Shown: one piece after another, positions 48,052 through 58,692 of the stretch
Numbering within the stretch: the first letter of the stretch is position 1
Layout: each line of letters starts with the position of its first letter
Source: Selenomonas sp. ND2010
GTDB taxonomy: Bacteria; Bacillota; Negativicutes; Selenomonadales; Selenomonadaceae
Reading direction: 5' to 3'
DNA: 64,000 bases
NCBI RefSeq assembly: GCF_000702005.1
Contig: NZ_JNKI01000003.1
Location: 87,500 to 151,499, forward strand
The notes under the pieces: model-generated
What the model was told of the DNA's origin: nothing
What the model saw: only the letters and a program-made list of their open reading frames with translations
Database searches by the model: none
Program-made: the position numbers and the translations under genes

Positions 48052-49245
48052 TTAGCCTTCAACTTCCGTTACGCGGCCAGCACCAACCGTGTGACCACCT
48101 TCGCGGATAGCGAAACGCAGACCCTTCTCGATAGCGATCGGGGTGATGAGCTCAACGTCCATCTCGACGTTATCGCCAGGCATAACCATCTCCGTGCCAG
48201 CCGGCAGGGAAACAACACCCGTAACGTCCGTCGTACGGAAGTAGAACTGCGGACGATAGTTCGTGAAGAACGGAGTATGACGGCCGCCCTCTTCTTTCGT
48301 CAGGACATAAACCTGAGCTTTGAACTTCGTGTGCGGGTTGATCGTGCCCGGCTTAGCCAGAACCTGGCCGCGCTCGATCTCTTTGCGGTCGATACCACGG
48401 AGCAGAGCACCGATGTTATCACCAGCAACAGCGCTGTCGAGCATCTTACGGAACATCTCGATACCCGTAACAACCGTCTGTTTCGGCTCATCCTGCAGAC
48501 CAACGATCTCAACCGTATCGTTCAGTTTCAGCTCACCACGCTCAACACGGCCCGTAGCAACCGTACCACGGCCAGTGATCGTGAAGACGTCCTCGACCGG
48601 CATCAGGAACGGTTTATCCGTGTCACGAGTCGGAGTCGGGATGTACTCATCAACAGCGTTCATGAGCTCAACAATCTTAGCTTTCATGTCAGCATCGCCC
48701 TCGAGAGCTTTCAGAGCGGAACCAGCAACAACAGGAATGTCATCGCCCGGGAAATCGTAGCTGGAGAGCAGCTCACGAACTTCCATCTCTACGAGCTCGA
48801 GAAGCTCTTCATCGTCAACCTGGTCAACTTTGTTCAGGAAGACAACGATTGCCGGAACACCGACCTGACGAGCGAGCAGGATGTGCTCACGAGTCTGCGG
48901 CATCGGGCCATCAGCAGCGGAAACAACCAGGATAGCACCATCCATCTGAGCAGCACCAGTGATCATGTTCTTGACATAGTCAGCATGGCCCGGGCAGTCA
49001 ACGTGTGCATAATGACGTTTCTGCGTCTCATACTCAACGTGTGCCGTGTTGATGGTGATACCGCGCTCACGCTCTTCCGGAGCTTTATCGATATCTGCAT
49101 AATCCTCGAATGCAGCCTTGCAGCCTTCCGTCTCGGACAGAACTTTCGTGATAGCAGCCGTCAGCGTCGTCTTGCCATGGTCAACGTGACCAATGGTGCC
49201 GATGTTAACATGCGGTTTAGTTCTTTCAAACTTTTCTTTAGCCAT
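48052..49245 (-). CDS. tuf: Elongation factor Tu
   Basis: 397 residues. G1 [10 protein letters not shown]2 region [15 protein letters not shown]3 DCPGHADY, G4 [11 protein letters not shown], and the C-terminal [29 protein letters not shown]. Delivers aminoacyl-tRNA. Follows fusA by 17 bp in the str operon; no second copy in the window. Confidence 0.99.
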   Translation of the reverse strand: MAKEKFERTKPHVNIGTIGHVDHGKTTLTAAITKVLSETEGCKAAFEDYADIDKAPEERERGITINTAHVEYETQKRHYAHVDCPGHADYVKNMITGAAQMDGAILVVSAADGPMPQTREHILLARQVGVPAIVVFLNKVDQVDDEELLELVEMEVRELLSSYDFPGDDIPVVAGSALKALEGDADMKAKIVELMNAVDEYIPTPTRDTDKPFLMPVEDVFTITGRGTVATGRVERGELKLNDTVEIVGLQDEPKQTVVTGIEMFRKMLDSAVAGDNIGALLRGIDRKEIERGQVLAKPGTINPHTKFKAQVYVLTKEEGGRHTPFFTNYRPQFYFRTTDVTGVVSLPAGTEMVMPGDNVEMDVELITPIAIEKGLRFAIREGGHTVGAGRVTEVEG

Positions 49246-49262
49246 TGTAAAATTTTCCTCCC

Positions 49263-51341
49263 TTATTCGCCTTTGTTTTTAGCAATAACCTTTTCGGCTA
49301 TATTTTTAGGAACTTCATCATAGTAAGCTACTTCCATGCTGTAGTTCCCTCGGCCCTGAGTTTTGGAACGGAGATCCGTCGAATAACCGAACATTTCGGA
49401 AAGCGGAACAAATCCGTTGATGACCTGAGCACCATTGCGCGCTTCCATACCATCGATACGACCGCGGCGGGAGTTCAGATCGCCGATTACATCGCCCATG
49501 TACTCTTCCGGAACGACGACTTCGACTTTAACGTACGGCTCAAGGAGAACCGGGTTAGCCTTTTCGCAGCCGTTCTTGAATGCCATGGAGCCAGCAACCT
49601 TGAATGCTGCCTCAGAGGAGTCGACCTCGTGATAAGAACCATCGAATACGATAGCCTTGATGTCGACCATCGGATAACCAGCGACAACACCAGCTTCCAT
49701 AGCCTGCTTTACGCCGGCCTCGATCGGGTTGATGAATTCCTTCGGAATCGCACCACCAACGACCTTGTTTTCGAAGCTGAAGCCTTCGCCCGGCTCCTGC
49801 GGAATGAGTTCGAGCCAGCAATGACCATACTGACCATGACCACCGGACTGACGAACAAACTTACCTTCAGCCTTAACCGTATTACGGATCGTCTCACGAT
49901 ATGCAACCTGCGGCTCACCGACTTTGCAGTCAACATGGAACTCGCGGAGCATACGGTCAACGATAATCTGGAGGTGAAGCTCACCCATACCAGAGATGAT
50001 CGTCTGGCCAGTTTCCTGATCTGTGCGAACACGGAACGTCGGATCCTCTTCCGCGAGTTTCTGGAGCGCAACGCCCATCTTCTCCTGGTCGTTCTTCGTT
50101 GCCGGCTCAACAGCAACAGAGATAACCGGATCCGGGAATTCCATGGACTCGAGGATAATCGGATGTGCCTCATCGCAGAGCGTGTCGCCCGTCGTCGTAT
50201 CTTTCAGACCGACAGCAGCAGCGATGTCACCGGAGTAAACCTTATCGATTTCCTTACGGTTGTTGGCATGCATCTGGAGGATACGGCCAATACGCTCTTT
50301 CTTGCCCTTCGTGGAGTTGAATACGTAGGAACCTGCATCGAGTACACCGGAGTACACACGGAAGAATGCAAGCTTACCGACGTACGGGTCAGTCATGATC
50401 TTGAATGCCAGTGCGGAGAACGGCTCGCTGTCGCTAGACGGGCGATGGTCTTCTGCACCAGTATCCGGATTTACACCAGCGATCGGCGGGATATCCGTCG
50501 GAGCCGGCATATAATCAACGATGGCATCGAGCAGCGGCTGAACGCCCTTGTTGCGATACGACGTACCGCAGGTTACCGGAACGAGTTCACCAGAGAGGGT
50601 ACCCTTACGGATTACCTTCTTGATCTCCTCTTCCGAAATCTCTTCGCCACCGAGATATTTCTCCATGAATTCGTCATCGAGCTCGGAGAGAGCCTCTAAG
50701 AGTTTCTCACGATACTCATCAGCCTGCTCTTTCATGTCAGCCGGGATCTCAACCTCGTCAGCAACTTTGCCGAGGTCATCCTCATAAACGATGGCTTCCA
50801 TCTTGACCAGGTCGACGATGCCTTCGAACGTGTCCTCAGCGCCGATCGGCAGCTGGATTGCAACGGCATTAGCCTGCAGACGCTCGTGCATCATATTGAT
50901 AACGTTGAAGAAGTTTGCGCCGGTGATGTCCATCTTGTTGACATACGCCATGCGCGGAACATGATAGCGCTCAGCCTGACGCCATACGGTCTCAGTCTGC
51001 GGCTCAACGCCACCACGTGCAGTCAGAACTGCAACTGTGCCATCAAGGACACGTAAGGAACGCTCAACCTCTACCGTGAAATCCACGTGACCCGGCGTAT
51101 CAATAATGTTGATACGATGGTCTTTCCAGTGACAGGTCGTTGCAGCAGACGTAATCGTGATACCACGTTCCTGCTCCTGAACCATCCAGTCCATGGTAGC
51201 AGCGCCTTCATGAACCTCACCGATTTTGTGATTTACACCCGTGTAGAAGAGGATACGCTCAGTAGTAGTCGTTTTACCGGCATCGATGTGAGCCATGATA
51301 CCGATATTACGAGTTTTTTCAAGGGAATACTCTCTTGCCAC
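49263..51341 (-). CDS. fusA: Elongation factor G
   Basis: 692 residues with all five domains: G1 [16 protein letters not shown]2 [12 protein letters not shown]3 [22 protein letters not shown]4 [10 protein letters not shown], and domain IV near [33 protein letters not shown]. Catalyses translocation. GTG start with AAGGAGC upstream. Between rpsG and tuf. Confidence 0.99.
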   Translation of the reverse strand: MAREYSLEKTRNIGIMAHIDAGKTTTTERILFYTGVNHKIGEVHEGAATMDWMVQEQERGITITSAATTCHWKDHRINIIDTPGHVDFTVEVERSLRVLDGTVAVLTARGGVEPQTETVWRQAERYHVPRMAYVNKMDITGANFFNVINMMHERLQANAVAIQLPIGAEDTFEGIVDLVKMEAIVYEDDLGKVADEVEIPADMKEQADEYREKLLEALSELDDEFMEKYLGGEEISEEEIKKVIRKGTLSGELVPVTCGTSYRNKGVQPLLDAIVDYMPAPTDIPPIAGVNPDTGAEDHRPSSDSEPFSALAFKIMTDPYVGKLAFFRVYSGVLDAGSYVFNSTKGKKERIGRILQMHANNRKEIDKVYSGDIAAAVGLKDTTTGDTLCDEAHPIILESMEFPDPVISVAVEPATKNDQEKMGVALQKLAEEDPTFRVRTDQETGQTIISGMGELHLQIIVDRMLREFHVDCKVGEPQVAYRETIRNTVKAEGKFVRQSGGHGQYGHCWLELIPQEPGEGFSFENKVVGGAIPKEFINPIEAGVKQAMEAGVVAGYPMVDIKAIVFDGSYHEVDSSEAAFKVAGSMAFKNGCEKANPVLLEPYVKVEVVVPEEYMGDVIGDLNSRRGRIDGMEARNGAQVINGFVPLSEMFGYSTDLRSKTQGRGNYSMEVAYYDEVPKNIAEKVIAKNKGE

Positions 51342-51376
51342 TTTTAATATCGCTCCTTAATAATTATAAGAAAGGA

Positions 51377-51859
<483 letters not shown>

Positions 51860-51888
51860 TTATCATAGTCTTCATTTACGAAGCTGTA

Positions 51889-52266
51889 TTATTTCTTTTT
51901 CGCGCGTTTCGCACCGTACTTCGAACGGCCCTGACCACGATCCTGCACACCGGCAGTATCGAGAGAACCACGAATGATGTGGTAACGAACACCTGGCAGA
52001 TCCTTAACACGACCGCCGCGGATCAGAACAACACTATGCTCCTGAAGATTATGACCAATGCCCGGGATGTATGCGGTAACCTCGATGCTGTTCGTCAGAC
52101 GAACACGAGCTACCTTACGCAGTGCCGAGTTCGGTTTCTTCGGCGTAGACGTGTATACACGCGTGCAAACGCCACGTTTCTGCGGGCAATTCTTGAGTGC
52201 TGGTGCTTTGGACTTCTCCTGCATGCTCTTTCTGCTCTTACGAACTAACTGGTTGATAGTAGGCAT
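51889..52266 (-). CDS. rpsL: 30S ribosomal protein S12
   Basis: 125 residues from the ATG at 52266: [50 protein letters not shown] and [22 protein letters not shown]. The lysines of TPKKPNS and GRVKDLP are the streptomycin-sensitive form. The track of SD GAAGGAGG lies before the first upstream frame codons, supporting the shorter start. Confidence 0.99.
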   Translation of the reverse strand: MPTINQLVRKSRKSMQEKSKAPALKNCPQKRGVCTRVYTSTPKKPNSALRKVARVRLTNSIEVTAYIPGIGHNLQEHSVVLIRGGRVKDLPGVRYHIIRGSLDTAGVQDRGQGRSKYGAKRAKKK

Positions 52267-52356
52267 ACATGCACCTCCTTCCTTCATATTGAGAATTTAT
52301 TATTTATTAAAACTCCAAAGCGATGCTTTAAAGTTTTTAACAAATATACTAGAACC

Positions 52357-52602
52357 TTACTTCAGGACCGCCACCGCTGCAGCACCGACTTCGATGCCGC
52401 AGGCCTGTCCAAGAACCTTCATCGTCTCCGCATGGCCTACCGGAATTTCACTTTCCTGGCAAAGCACTTTCAGCGGCTCGATAACCCGGTCGTCTGCGTC
52501 ATCCGCAACAAAAACCGTCTGGACATTCCCACGTTTCACAGCTTTGGTAGCCTGTTTGATACCAATCACCCGATTGGCACTTTTCAGTGTATCCAGTGTC
52601 AT
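52357..52602 (-). CDS. L7Ae-family ribosomal protein (YbxF/RplGB type)
   Basis: 81-residue L7Ae/L30e-fold protein: LKSANRVIGIKQATKAVKRGNVQTVFVADDADDRVIEPLKVLCQESEIPV, with the kink-turn-binding loop features. In B. subtilis ybxF has the same place, between rpoC and rpsL. Start at the ATG 52602, with GGGGAG 8 nt upstream; a GTG three codons earlier is less likely. It is the first gene after the str promoter; rpoB/rpoC are not adjacent. Confidence 0.92.
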   Translation of the reverse strand: MTLDTLKSANRVIGIKQATKAVKRGNVQTVFVADDADDRVIEPLKVLCQESEIPVGHAETMKVLGQACGIEVGAAAVAVLK

Positions 52603-52655
52603 TGTTTTCACTCCCCTGTATCACTAAATCATGCGCTCAAATCAGGCACTTCTAT

Positions 52656-52684
52656 ATATTAGCACCCGCCAAAATGCTTGTCAA
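52656..52684 (-). promoter_or_regulatory. Promoter of the str/S10 super-operon
   Basis: Minus-strand perfect TTGACA (52684-52679), 17-bp spacer, TAATAT (52661-52656). It can drive the L7Ae-rpsL-rpsG-fusA-tuf-rpsJ… chain. Confidence 0.9.
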
Positions 52685-52779
52685 CACTTTATTTATAAAG
52701 ATTCATGTGTACACGCTACCAAGCGTATCACACCTTAAAAATTTTTTTCATTTTTATAAAAAAGTCCACGAGTAATAAA

Positions 52780-52823
52780 CAATCCCCCGGCTAAGATGGA
52801 TTATCCTCTTAACCGGGGGATTG
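52780..52823. terminator. Terminator after transketolase gene
   Basis: A 17-nt arm pair (52780-52796 with 52807-52823, one mismatch), with TTTATT on the minus side and TTTTCAATATTT on the plus side. It follows the tkt stop (52837) on the minus strand. Confidence 0.85.
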
Positions 52824-52836
52824 TTTTCAATATTTA

Positions 52837-54840
52837 TTATTTGTTATCCGAAATAACCTTCTTAGCTACTTCAACAACATGCTCAACCGTGAAACCAAAT
52901 TTCTTGAAGAGCAACGGTCCCGGAGCTGAAGCACCAAAGCCCTCCATGCAAATGGATGCACCATCAAGGCCTACATATTTGCCCCAGCCAAAATCCGAAA
53001 GTGCCTCAACCGATACACGGGCACGAACATTCTTCGGCAGGACACTTGCCTTGTACGCATCACTCTGCTGTTCAAAGAGATCCAAGCACGGCATCGAAAC
53101 AACGCGAACATCCAATCCTTCTTTAGCAAGCTCAGCCTGAGCATCAACAGCCAGCGAAACTTCCGAACCAGAAGCCATCAGGATACCATCCATGTTAGCC
53201 GCATCCTTTGCCTCGGAAACGACATAAGCACCCTTGAGCGCCTCTTTGCTGGAGCCAGCCAGCTGTGGCAGATTCTGACGAGTCAACACCAGTGCCGTCG
53301 GCGTCTTATCCGCCGTGATAGCTAAATACCAGCCAGCAGCCGTTTCCGTAGCATCAGCCGGACGGAATACATTGAGATTCGGCATAGCGCGCAGCATGGC
53401 GAGCTGTTCAATCGGTTCATGCGTCGGACCATCTTCGCCAACGCCAATGCTGTCATGCGTCAGTACATAAGTAACCGGAATATTCATAAGCGAAGCCAGA
53501 CGCATCATTGGTTTCGTATAATCACTGAATACGAAGAACGTAGCGACATACGTACGAAGTCCGCCATGAAGCGTAATGCCGTTAGCCATAGCAGCCATAG
53601 CCAGCTCACGAATACCAAAATGCAGGTTGCGGCCAGCATAGTTATCCTTGCTGAAATCGCTCTCGCCATTCATCATCGTCTTGTTGGACGGTGCCAAGTC
53701 AGCACTACCACCGATGAGCTGCGGAACCATATCCTTGATGCGATTAATCATAACACCGGAAAGGTTGCGCGTTGCCTGTGCTTTATCTTCATAAGCCCAG
53801 AATGCTTCGTCATTCATCAGCTGCTCTGCATCAACCGGAGCATGGAATTTCTCCCAACGAGCTTTTTCTTCCGGGAATTTCTCGCAATACTCAGCAAAGA
53901 GCTTATTCCATTTCTCCTCCTCAGCTGCACCCTGGGCAGCGAGTTCTTCGTAATGTGCATAAACCTCCTGCGGAATGTTGAAGGTCTTCTCCGGTTCCGG
54001 CCAGCCAAGATTCTCCTTAAGGGCTTTTACATTCTCTTCACCCAGCGGTTCGCCATGAGCACTAGCCTTGCCCTGTTTAGCCGGGCAACCGTAACCAATC
54101 TGCGTCTTGACCGTGATGAAGGACGGATGTTCTTTATCTGCCTTAGCAGCCTCAATTGCCTTGCCAATAGCTTCAAGGTCATTGCCATCTTCAACCGTAA
54201 TCGTCTGGAAGCCGAAAGATGCCATACGAGCCTGAACATTCTCCGTGAAAGCAATATCCGTGTCACCTTCGATGGAAATCTTGTTGGAATCGTAGAGGAT
54301 AATCAGTTTGGACAGTCCCAGCGTACCAGCCAAAGAGAAAGCCTCGGAGGAAATACCTTCCATCATGCAACCATCGCCACCCAATGCGAAGGTATAATGG
54401 TCAACGACTTCATAACCCGGACGATTGAATTCAGCAGCCAGATGCGCCTCAGCCATTGCCATACCAACAGCCATGCCCATACCAGCACCCAGCGGGCCAG
54501 TCGTAGCTTCAACACCCACCGTATGACCATACTCAGGATGTCCCGGCGTCAGCGACCCATCCTGGCGGAACTGCTTCATATCATCCAGCGTCAGGCCATA
54601 GCCAAAGAAGTGAAGCAGGGAATACAGCAGCGAGGAACCATGGCCGCCCGAAAGTACAAAACGATCGCGGTTCGCCCATTTCGGGTTCTTGCCGTTATGC
54701 TTCATATGTTTAGCCCACAGCTCATAAGCCATAGCTGCACTGCCGAGCGGCAGCCCCGGATGACCGGAATTAGCCTTTTGGATTGCATCTGCTGCCAAAA
54801 CACGAATGGCATTAACACAAGTCGTATCGATGTTACTCAA
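52837..54840 (-). CDS. tkt: Transketolase
   Basis: Full-length 667-residue enzyme transferring two-carbon units in the non-oxidative pentose phosphate pathway; needs thiamine diphosphate and Mg2+. N-terminal ANSGHPGLPLGSA, SGGHGSSLLYSLLHFFGYGL, the ThDP motif GDGCMMEGISSEAFSLAG…N, and in the Pyr domain FGIRELAMAAMANG and DSIGVGEDGPTHEPIEQLAMLR. The start is TTG (54840) 7 nt after AAGGAGAG. Single gene with its own -10 (54874-54879) and terminator. Confidence 0.98.
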   Translation of the reverse strand: MSNIDTTCVNAIRVLAADAIQKANSGHPGLPLGSAAMAYELWAKHMKHNGKNPKWANRDRFVLSGGHGSSLLYSLLHFFGYGLTLDDMKQFRQDGSLTPGHPEYGHTVGVEATTGPLGAGMGMAVGMAMAEAHLAAEFNRPGYEVVDHYTFALGGDGCMMEGISSEAFSLAGTLGLSKLIILYDSNKISIEGDTDIAFTENVQARMASFGFQTITVEDGNDLEAIGKAIEAAKADKEHPSFITVKTQIGYGCPAKQGKASAHGEPLGEENVKALKENLGWPEPEKTFNIPQEVYAHYEELAAQGAAEEEKWNKLFAEYCEKFPEEKARWEKFHAPVDAEQLMNDEAFWAYEDKAQATRNLSGVMINRIKDMVPQLIGGSADLAPSNKTMMNGESDFSKDNYAGRNLHFGIRELAMAAMANGITLHGGLRTYVATFFVFSDYTKPMMRLASLMNIPVTYVLTHDSIGVGEDGPTHEPIEQLAMLRAMPNLNVFRPADATETAAGWYLAITADKTPTALVLTRQNLPQLAGSSKEALKGAYVVSEAKDAANMDGILMASGSEVSLAVDAQAELAKEGLDVRVVSMPCLDLFEQQSDAYKASVLPKNVRARVSVEALSDFGWGKYVGLDGASICMEGFGASAPGPLLFKKFGFTVEHVVEVAKKVISDNK

Positions 54841-54873
54841 GGTATATCTCTCCTTATCCTATGAAAGATTTGT

Positions 54874-54879
54874 ATTATA
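54874..54879 (-). promoter_or_regulatory. tkt: -10 box for tkt
   Basis: Minus-strand TATAAT about 35 nt before the TTG start, with TTGTGA directly before it; the -35 is poor. Confidence 0.5.
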
Positions 54880-55009
54880 TCACAAACTTCATTCTACTAG
54901 ATTCCTCGGTAAATGTACAGTATTCTTGCGTATTTTCATAAATTTCTTTTATTGCTTCGTAAGAAACGATTATATACGGTTTCATTGTTTGACAATTGCC
55001 GAATAAAAA

Positions 55010-55372
55010 TCAGAAATTACGTAAATCCGGACGCAATTCTTGCGCACGCCCCATATAGACATGCTGAATTTCAGACTGTTTGCGTTCGGTATCCACTAAT
55101 AACAAAACACGGATGCAATGATCCATCGATTCATCAATCGCACATTGGCGCGTATCAAATAATGGAACTAAATCAAAGCCCGGAAGCTGACGAGCACCTG
55201 TAGATGGAAATGCTGCGGTGAGGTCATCCGTAGCAGAAAAAATAACTGCACCAATGTCCTCAGCCTGCACTTTATTGCGGCGCAAAATCTGCGACAACAA
55301 AATCCTAGCAGCCTGCCATATCTCTTCTTTTTTGTTTTCTCCAACGGTGATAGCACCACGAATGCCTCTCAT
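55010..55372 (-). CDS. aroH: Chorismate mutase, AroH class
   Basis: 120-residue trimeric AroH-type chorismate mutase converting chorismate to prephenate (Phe/Tyr synthesis). Matches the B. subtilis enzyme: MRGIRGAITV (R of the active site), IFSATDDLTAAFPSTGARQL, the Arg in HCIRVLLLVDT and Tyr in QHVYMGRAQELRPDL. No other aromatic-pathway gene is adjacent. It follows the UbiB-type gene by 14 bp and could share its transcript. Confidence 0.93.
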   Translation of the reverse strand: MRGIRGAITVGENKKEEIWQAARILLSQILRRNKVQAEDIGAVIFSATDDLTAAFPSTGARQLPGFDLVPLFDTRQCAIDESMDHCIRVLLLVDTERKQSEIQHVYMGRAQELRPDLRNF

Positions 55373-55386
55373 GGTTTTTCTCCTCC

Positions 55387-56988
55387 TTAACGGCCTTTAT
55401 GTATTTCCCATATTATACGCATACTGAGTACAAACGCTATCAAATACCCCACAAAACCCAGCAACGGAATCTCCATGATTTTAGGAGTCATCTGCGTTGT
55501 ACAAATCGTACTAGATCCTAAAAGCAATGCAGCCACCAGCAAAGCTAAAATGAGCTTATTGATCATTTGGTCTACTTTGCGCAATGGCTCTTCTGAGCCG
55601 GTGAGGTCCAGATTTACTTTTGTCTGACCACTCATGGTCATCTTCAAGATATCCGAAATTTGTTCAGGAAGCTGAGCGGACTTCCGCAACAAGAGGAACC
55701 CCTCCCGTTTTGCCTTATCCAGCTCATCCCGCCAATGGAAGTGTTTCTTATAATCTAAGGCTAGACTTTTCGCAAAGATTTCTACGAAACTTACCTTAGG
55801 ACAGCACATTCGCATAACGCCCTCGACTGTCAACACACCACGTGCAAACATGGATAGCCCCTGTGGACAACCAATATGATGAACCCTCATAAGATTCATG
55901 ATTTGACGAGTCAACACACCCATCTGCAAATCGCTAAAATCCAAAGAACTATATTGAGACAGCATCGCATCAATATCCTGATAAAGGGCTGTGTGATTGA
56001 TTTTCCCTCGAACCACACCTAAGGATAGAACCGCCGCCTTCATCTCAAAGGTATCATGACTGGTCAAGGCAAATACCGCTTTGCGGATTGCTGCCCGATC
56101 TCTGCCTGAAAGACGTCCAACCATCCCCAAATCCAGCCATACGATCCGGCCATTCCGTATCCAAATATTTCCCGGATGTGGATCAGCATGGAAAAAACCA
56201 TCTTCAATAATCTGCTTGACATAGTTCTCGCCCAACCGATGCCCCAATTGATCAATATCATAGCCGCGGCTTTTTAGTTGTTCAAAATCATCGATACGAA
56301 TTCCCTCAACAGATTCCATTACCAGAATGTGTTGCGTCGACAATTGCCGGTAAACATGAGGACAGGAAATATATTCTATATCACGATTCAAATGCTGAAA
56401 TTCTTCAATATGATCGGCTTCCATGAGAAAATCCATCTCCTGTTTGGCGATGGTCCACATCTCATCCAACACCATATTGAAATCCACCACATCCTGCGAA
56501 TGGCTCACAATCTTCAAAAGCGTTGCCGCCCGTTTCAGCAGAACGATGTCCTGGTTCATGATATCGTAGATACCAGGCCGTTGAACCTTGACGACTACCT
56601 TTTCCCCCGTGTTCAGTATTGCCCGATGGACCTGCGCAATGCTGGCCGACCCCAGTGCTTCTTCGTCAATATAGGAAAACACCTTATTCCAGCGCCTACT
56701 GTATTCCTGTTCGATTACCCCTAAGATAACCGAAAACGGCAGTGGCTTGGCCGACGACTGCAGTTTCATCAATTCATCGCAATACTCCGGCGGCAAAAAA
56801 TCCGGGCGCATACTCATGACTTGCCCTAATTTGACAAAAGTCGGGCCCAAATCTTCCAGCACCAGGCGAAGTTTGGTCGGCGTCATCCCACGAACAACAT
56901 CGCGTTTGCGCAAGACGCCCACCATCCCCCGCAGTCTGGCAGTAGCTCCAGCATCTTCTATTTTATTTTGAAAGAAATCTCCAAGCAT
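55387..56988 (-). CDS. ABC1/UbiB-family atypical kinase
   Basis: 533-residue member of the ABC1 (UbiB/AarF/COQ8) atypical kinase family. Visible are the KxGQ motif in FVKLGQVMSMRPDFLP, the ExALGSASIAQVHRA loop (the alanine-rich nucleotide loop), VVVKVQRPG lysine, FHADPHPGNIWI catalytic segment and WLDLGMVGR for metal binding. The C-terminus has two hydrophobic helices (LILALLVAALLLGS and LLGFVGYLIAFVLSM), giving membrane attachment. UbiB proteins support quinone biosynthesis; whether this anaerobe makes menaquinone or ubiquinone-like lipids cannot be told here. Start ATG 56988 follows AAGGAG; a TTG six codons earlier overlaps that SD. Confidence 0.9.
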   Translation of the reverse strand: MLGDFFQNKIEDAGATARLRGMVGVLRKRDVVRGMTPTKLRLVLEDLGPTFVKLGQVMSMRPDFLPPEYCDELMKLQSSAKPLPFSVILGVIEQEYSRRWNKVFSYIDEEALGSASIAQVHRAILNTGEKVVVKVQRPGIYDIMNQDIVLLKRAATLLKIVSHSQDVVDFNMVLDEMWTIAKQEMDFLMEADHIEEFQHLNRDIEYISCPHVYRQLSTQHILVMESVEGIRIDDFEQLKSRGYDIDQLGHRLGENYVKQIIEDGFFHADPHPGNIWIRNGRIVWLDLGMVGRLSGRDRAAIRKAVFALTSHDTFEMKAAVLSLGVVRGKINHTALYQDIDAMLSQYSSLDFSDLQMGVLTRQIMNLMRVHHIGCPQGLSMFARGVLTVEGVMRMCCPKVSFVEIFAKSLALDYKKHFHWRDELDKAKREGFLLLRKSAQLPEQISDILKMTMSGQTKVNLDLTGSEEPLRKVDQMINKLILALLVAALLLGSSTICTTQMTPKIMEIPLLGFVGYLIAFVLSMRIIWEIHKGR

Positions 56989-57020
56989 AGCGCCAGACTC
57001 CTTCAAGAATAAATCCGTGA

Positions 57021-58640
57021 TTATTTCTTATATTTTTCCGCTAACTGCTGCTTGACCGTCTCGTTGGAAAGATAATCATCATAAGTCGAGACACGATCAA
57101 CAACGCCATCCGGCGTGATTTCGATAATGCGGTTGGCAATGGTTTGAACGAACTCATGGTCATGTGACGTGAAAAGTGCCGTGTGATTGAAAGCAATCAT
57201 ACCATTATTGAGCGCCGTAATCGACTCCAGGTCAAGATGGTTGGTCGGCTCGTCCAAGATCAAGACATTAGCCCCCGAAAGCATCATACGGGAGAGCATG
57301 CAACGTACGCGCTCACCACCGGAGAGAACTGACGCCTTCTTAAGGCTCTCCTCACCGGAGAACAGCATACGTCCCAGAAACCCGCGAACGAAAGTCTCAT
57401 CCGGGTCCTTGGAATACTGGCGAAGCCAATCCACCAAGCTCAGATCAACACCATCAAAATACTTGCTGTTATCTGCCGGCAGATAAGCGCGCGTCGTGGT
57501 AACGCCCCATTTAAACGTACCAGCATCCGGTTCTTCCTCTCCCATGAGAATCTTGAACAGCATCGTCTTGCCAATGGTATTAGGGCCAACAAAGGCAACT
57601 TTATCTCCCTTTTTCAGCGTAAAGCTGACGTTCTTTAATACCTGCTCGCCATCTACAGTCTTACAAAGACCATCTACCTGCAGGAGCTGGTCACCTGCCT
57701 CACGGTCCGGGGAAAAGGCAATATACGGATAACGGCGCGAAGACGGCTTGATGTCCTCAACCTGAATCTTATCGAGCAGTTTCTTGCGGCTCGTTGCCTG
57801 TTTGGATTTAGCGGCATTAGCGGCAAACCGAGCAATGAATGCCTGCAATTCCTTAATTTTCTCCTCAGCCTTCTTGTTCTGCTCTTTCTGTAACTGCAGG
57901 GCCAACTGGCTGGACTGATACCAGAAATCGTAGTTACCGGTATAGAGTTTGATCTCACCAAAGTCGACATCGCAGATATGCGTGCAGACCTGATTGAGGA
58001 AATGACGGTCATGCGATACGACGATAACCGTATTTTCAAAGCCAGCCAGGAAGTTTTCCAGCCAGTTGATGGACTCGACGTCCAAATGGTTGGTCGGCTC
58101 GTCCAGCAAAAGGATGTCCGGATTGCCAAAAAGTGCCTGAGCCAAGAGTACACGGACTTTTTCCTTAGCCGTAAGCTCCGACATCATCATCTCATGCTCT
58201 GCATCTGGAATTCCCAGACCATTGAGCAGACGTGCCGCCTCAGATTCCGCATCCCAGCCGTTGAGTTCTGCAAATTCAGCTTCAAGCTCCGAAGCTTTCA
58301 TACCATCTTCTTCACTGAAATCCGGTTTTGCATAAAGCGCATCCTTCTCGTCCATAATCTGAACGAGACGCTTATTGCCCATGATAACCGTGCGTAAGAC
58401 CTGATATTCGTCAAACGCATAATGATCCTGCTGCAGAACCGAAAGGCGTTCCCCCGGCGTAATCTCAATATGACCGCCAGTCGGTTCAATTTCTCCAGAC
58501 AGCAATTTCAAAAAAGTCGATTTGCCAGCACCATTTGCACCGATAATACCGTAGCAATTTCCCGGCGTAAACTTGAGATTGACATCCTTGTACAGGACGC
58601 GCTTACCGAACTGGAGGCTCACATTGTTGGTTGTAATCAT
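57021..58640 (-). CDS. ABC-F ATPase (YbiT/YkpA type)
   Basis: 539-residue soluble protein with two ABC domains and no membrane segment. First ATPase: Walker A GANGAGKST, signature-like MSELTAKEKVRVLLAQALF, Walker B DILLLDEPTNHLD. Linker of charged helices (about 240-300). Second: Walker A VGPNTIGKTMLFK (unusual TIGKT), signature LSGGERVRCMLSRMML, Walker B VLILDEPTNHLD. Such proteins bind the ribosomal E site and help stalled translation; the YbiT/YkpA group is not a classical antibiotic-resistance subgroup. The non-canonical second P-loop is typical of this subgroup as I recall it. Role beyond ribosome rescue is not assigned. Confidence 0.92.
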   Translation of the reverse strand: MITTNNVSLQFGKRVLYKDVNLKFTPGNCYGIIGANGAGKSTFLKLLSGEIEPTGGHIEITPGERLSVLQQDHYAFDEYQVLRTVIMGNKRLVQIMDEKDALYAKPDFSEEDGMKASELEAEFAELNGWDAESEAARLLNGLGIPDAEHEMMMSELTAKEKVRVLLAQALFGNPDILLLDEPTNHLDVESINWLENFLAGFENTVIVVSHDRHFLNQVCTHICDVDFGEIKLYTGNYDFWYQSSQLALQLQKEQNKKAEEKIKELQAFIARFAANAAKSKQATSRKKLLDKIQVEDIKPSSRRYPYIAFSPDREAGDQLLQVDGLCKTVDGEQVLKNVSFTLKKGDKVAFVGPNTIGKTMLFKILMGEEEPDAGTFKWGVTTTRAYLPADNSKYFDGVDLSLVDWLRQYSKDPDETFVRGFLGRMLFSGEESLKKASVLSGGERVRCMLSRMMLSGANVLILDEPTNHLDLESITALNNGMIAFNHTALFTSHDHEFVQTIANRIIEITPDGVVDRVSTYDDYLSNETVKQQLAEKYKK

Positions 58641-58692
58641 TTCGTCTTTATTTCCCTTCTTGGATATATATGAATAATTGGTCGATTGCTAT

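Noticed and set aside
48040-49323. 427-codon plus-strand frame opposite tuf, and similar frames opposite fusA and tkt
   Set aside because: These result from strong codon bias in highly expressed genes; no start signals or motifs.
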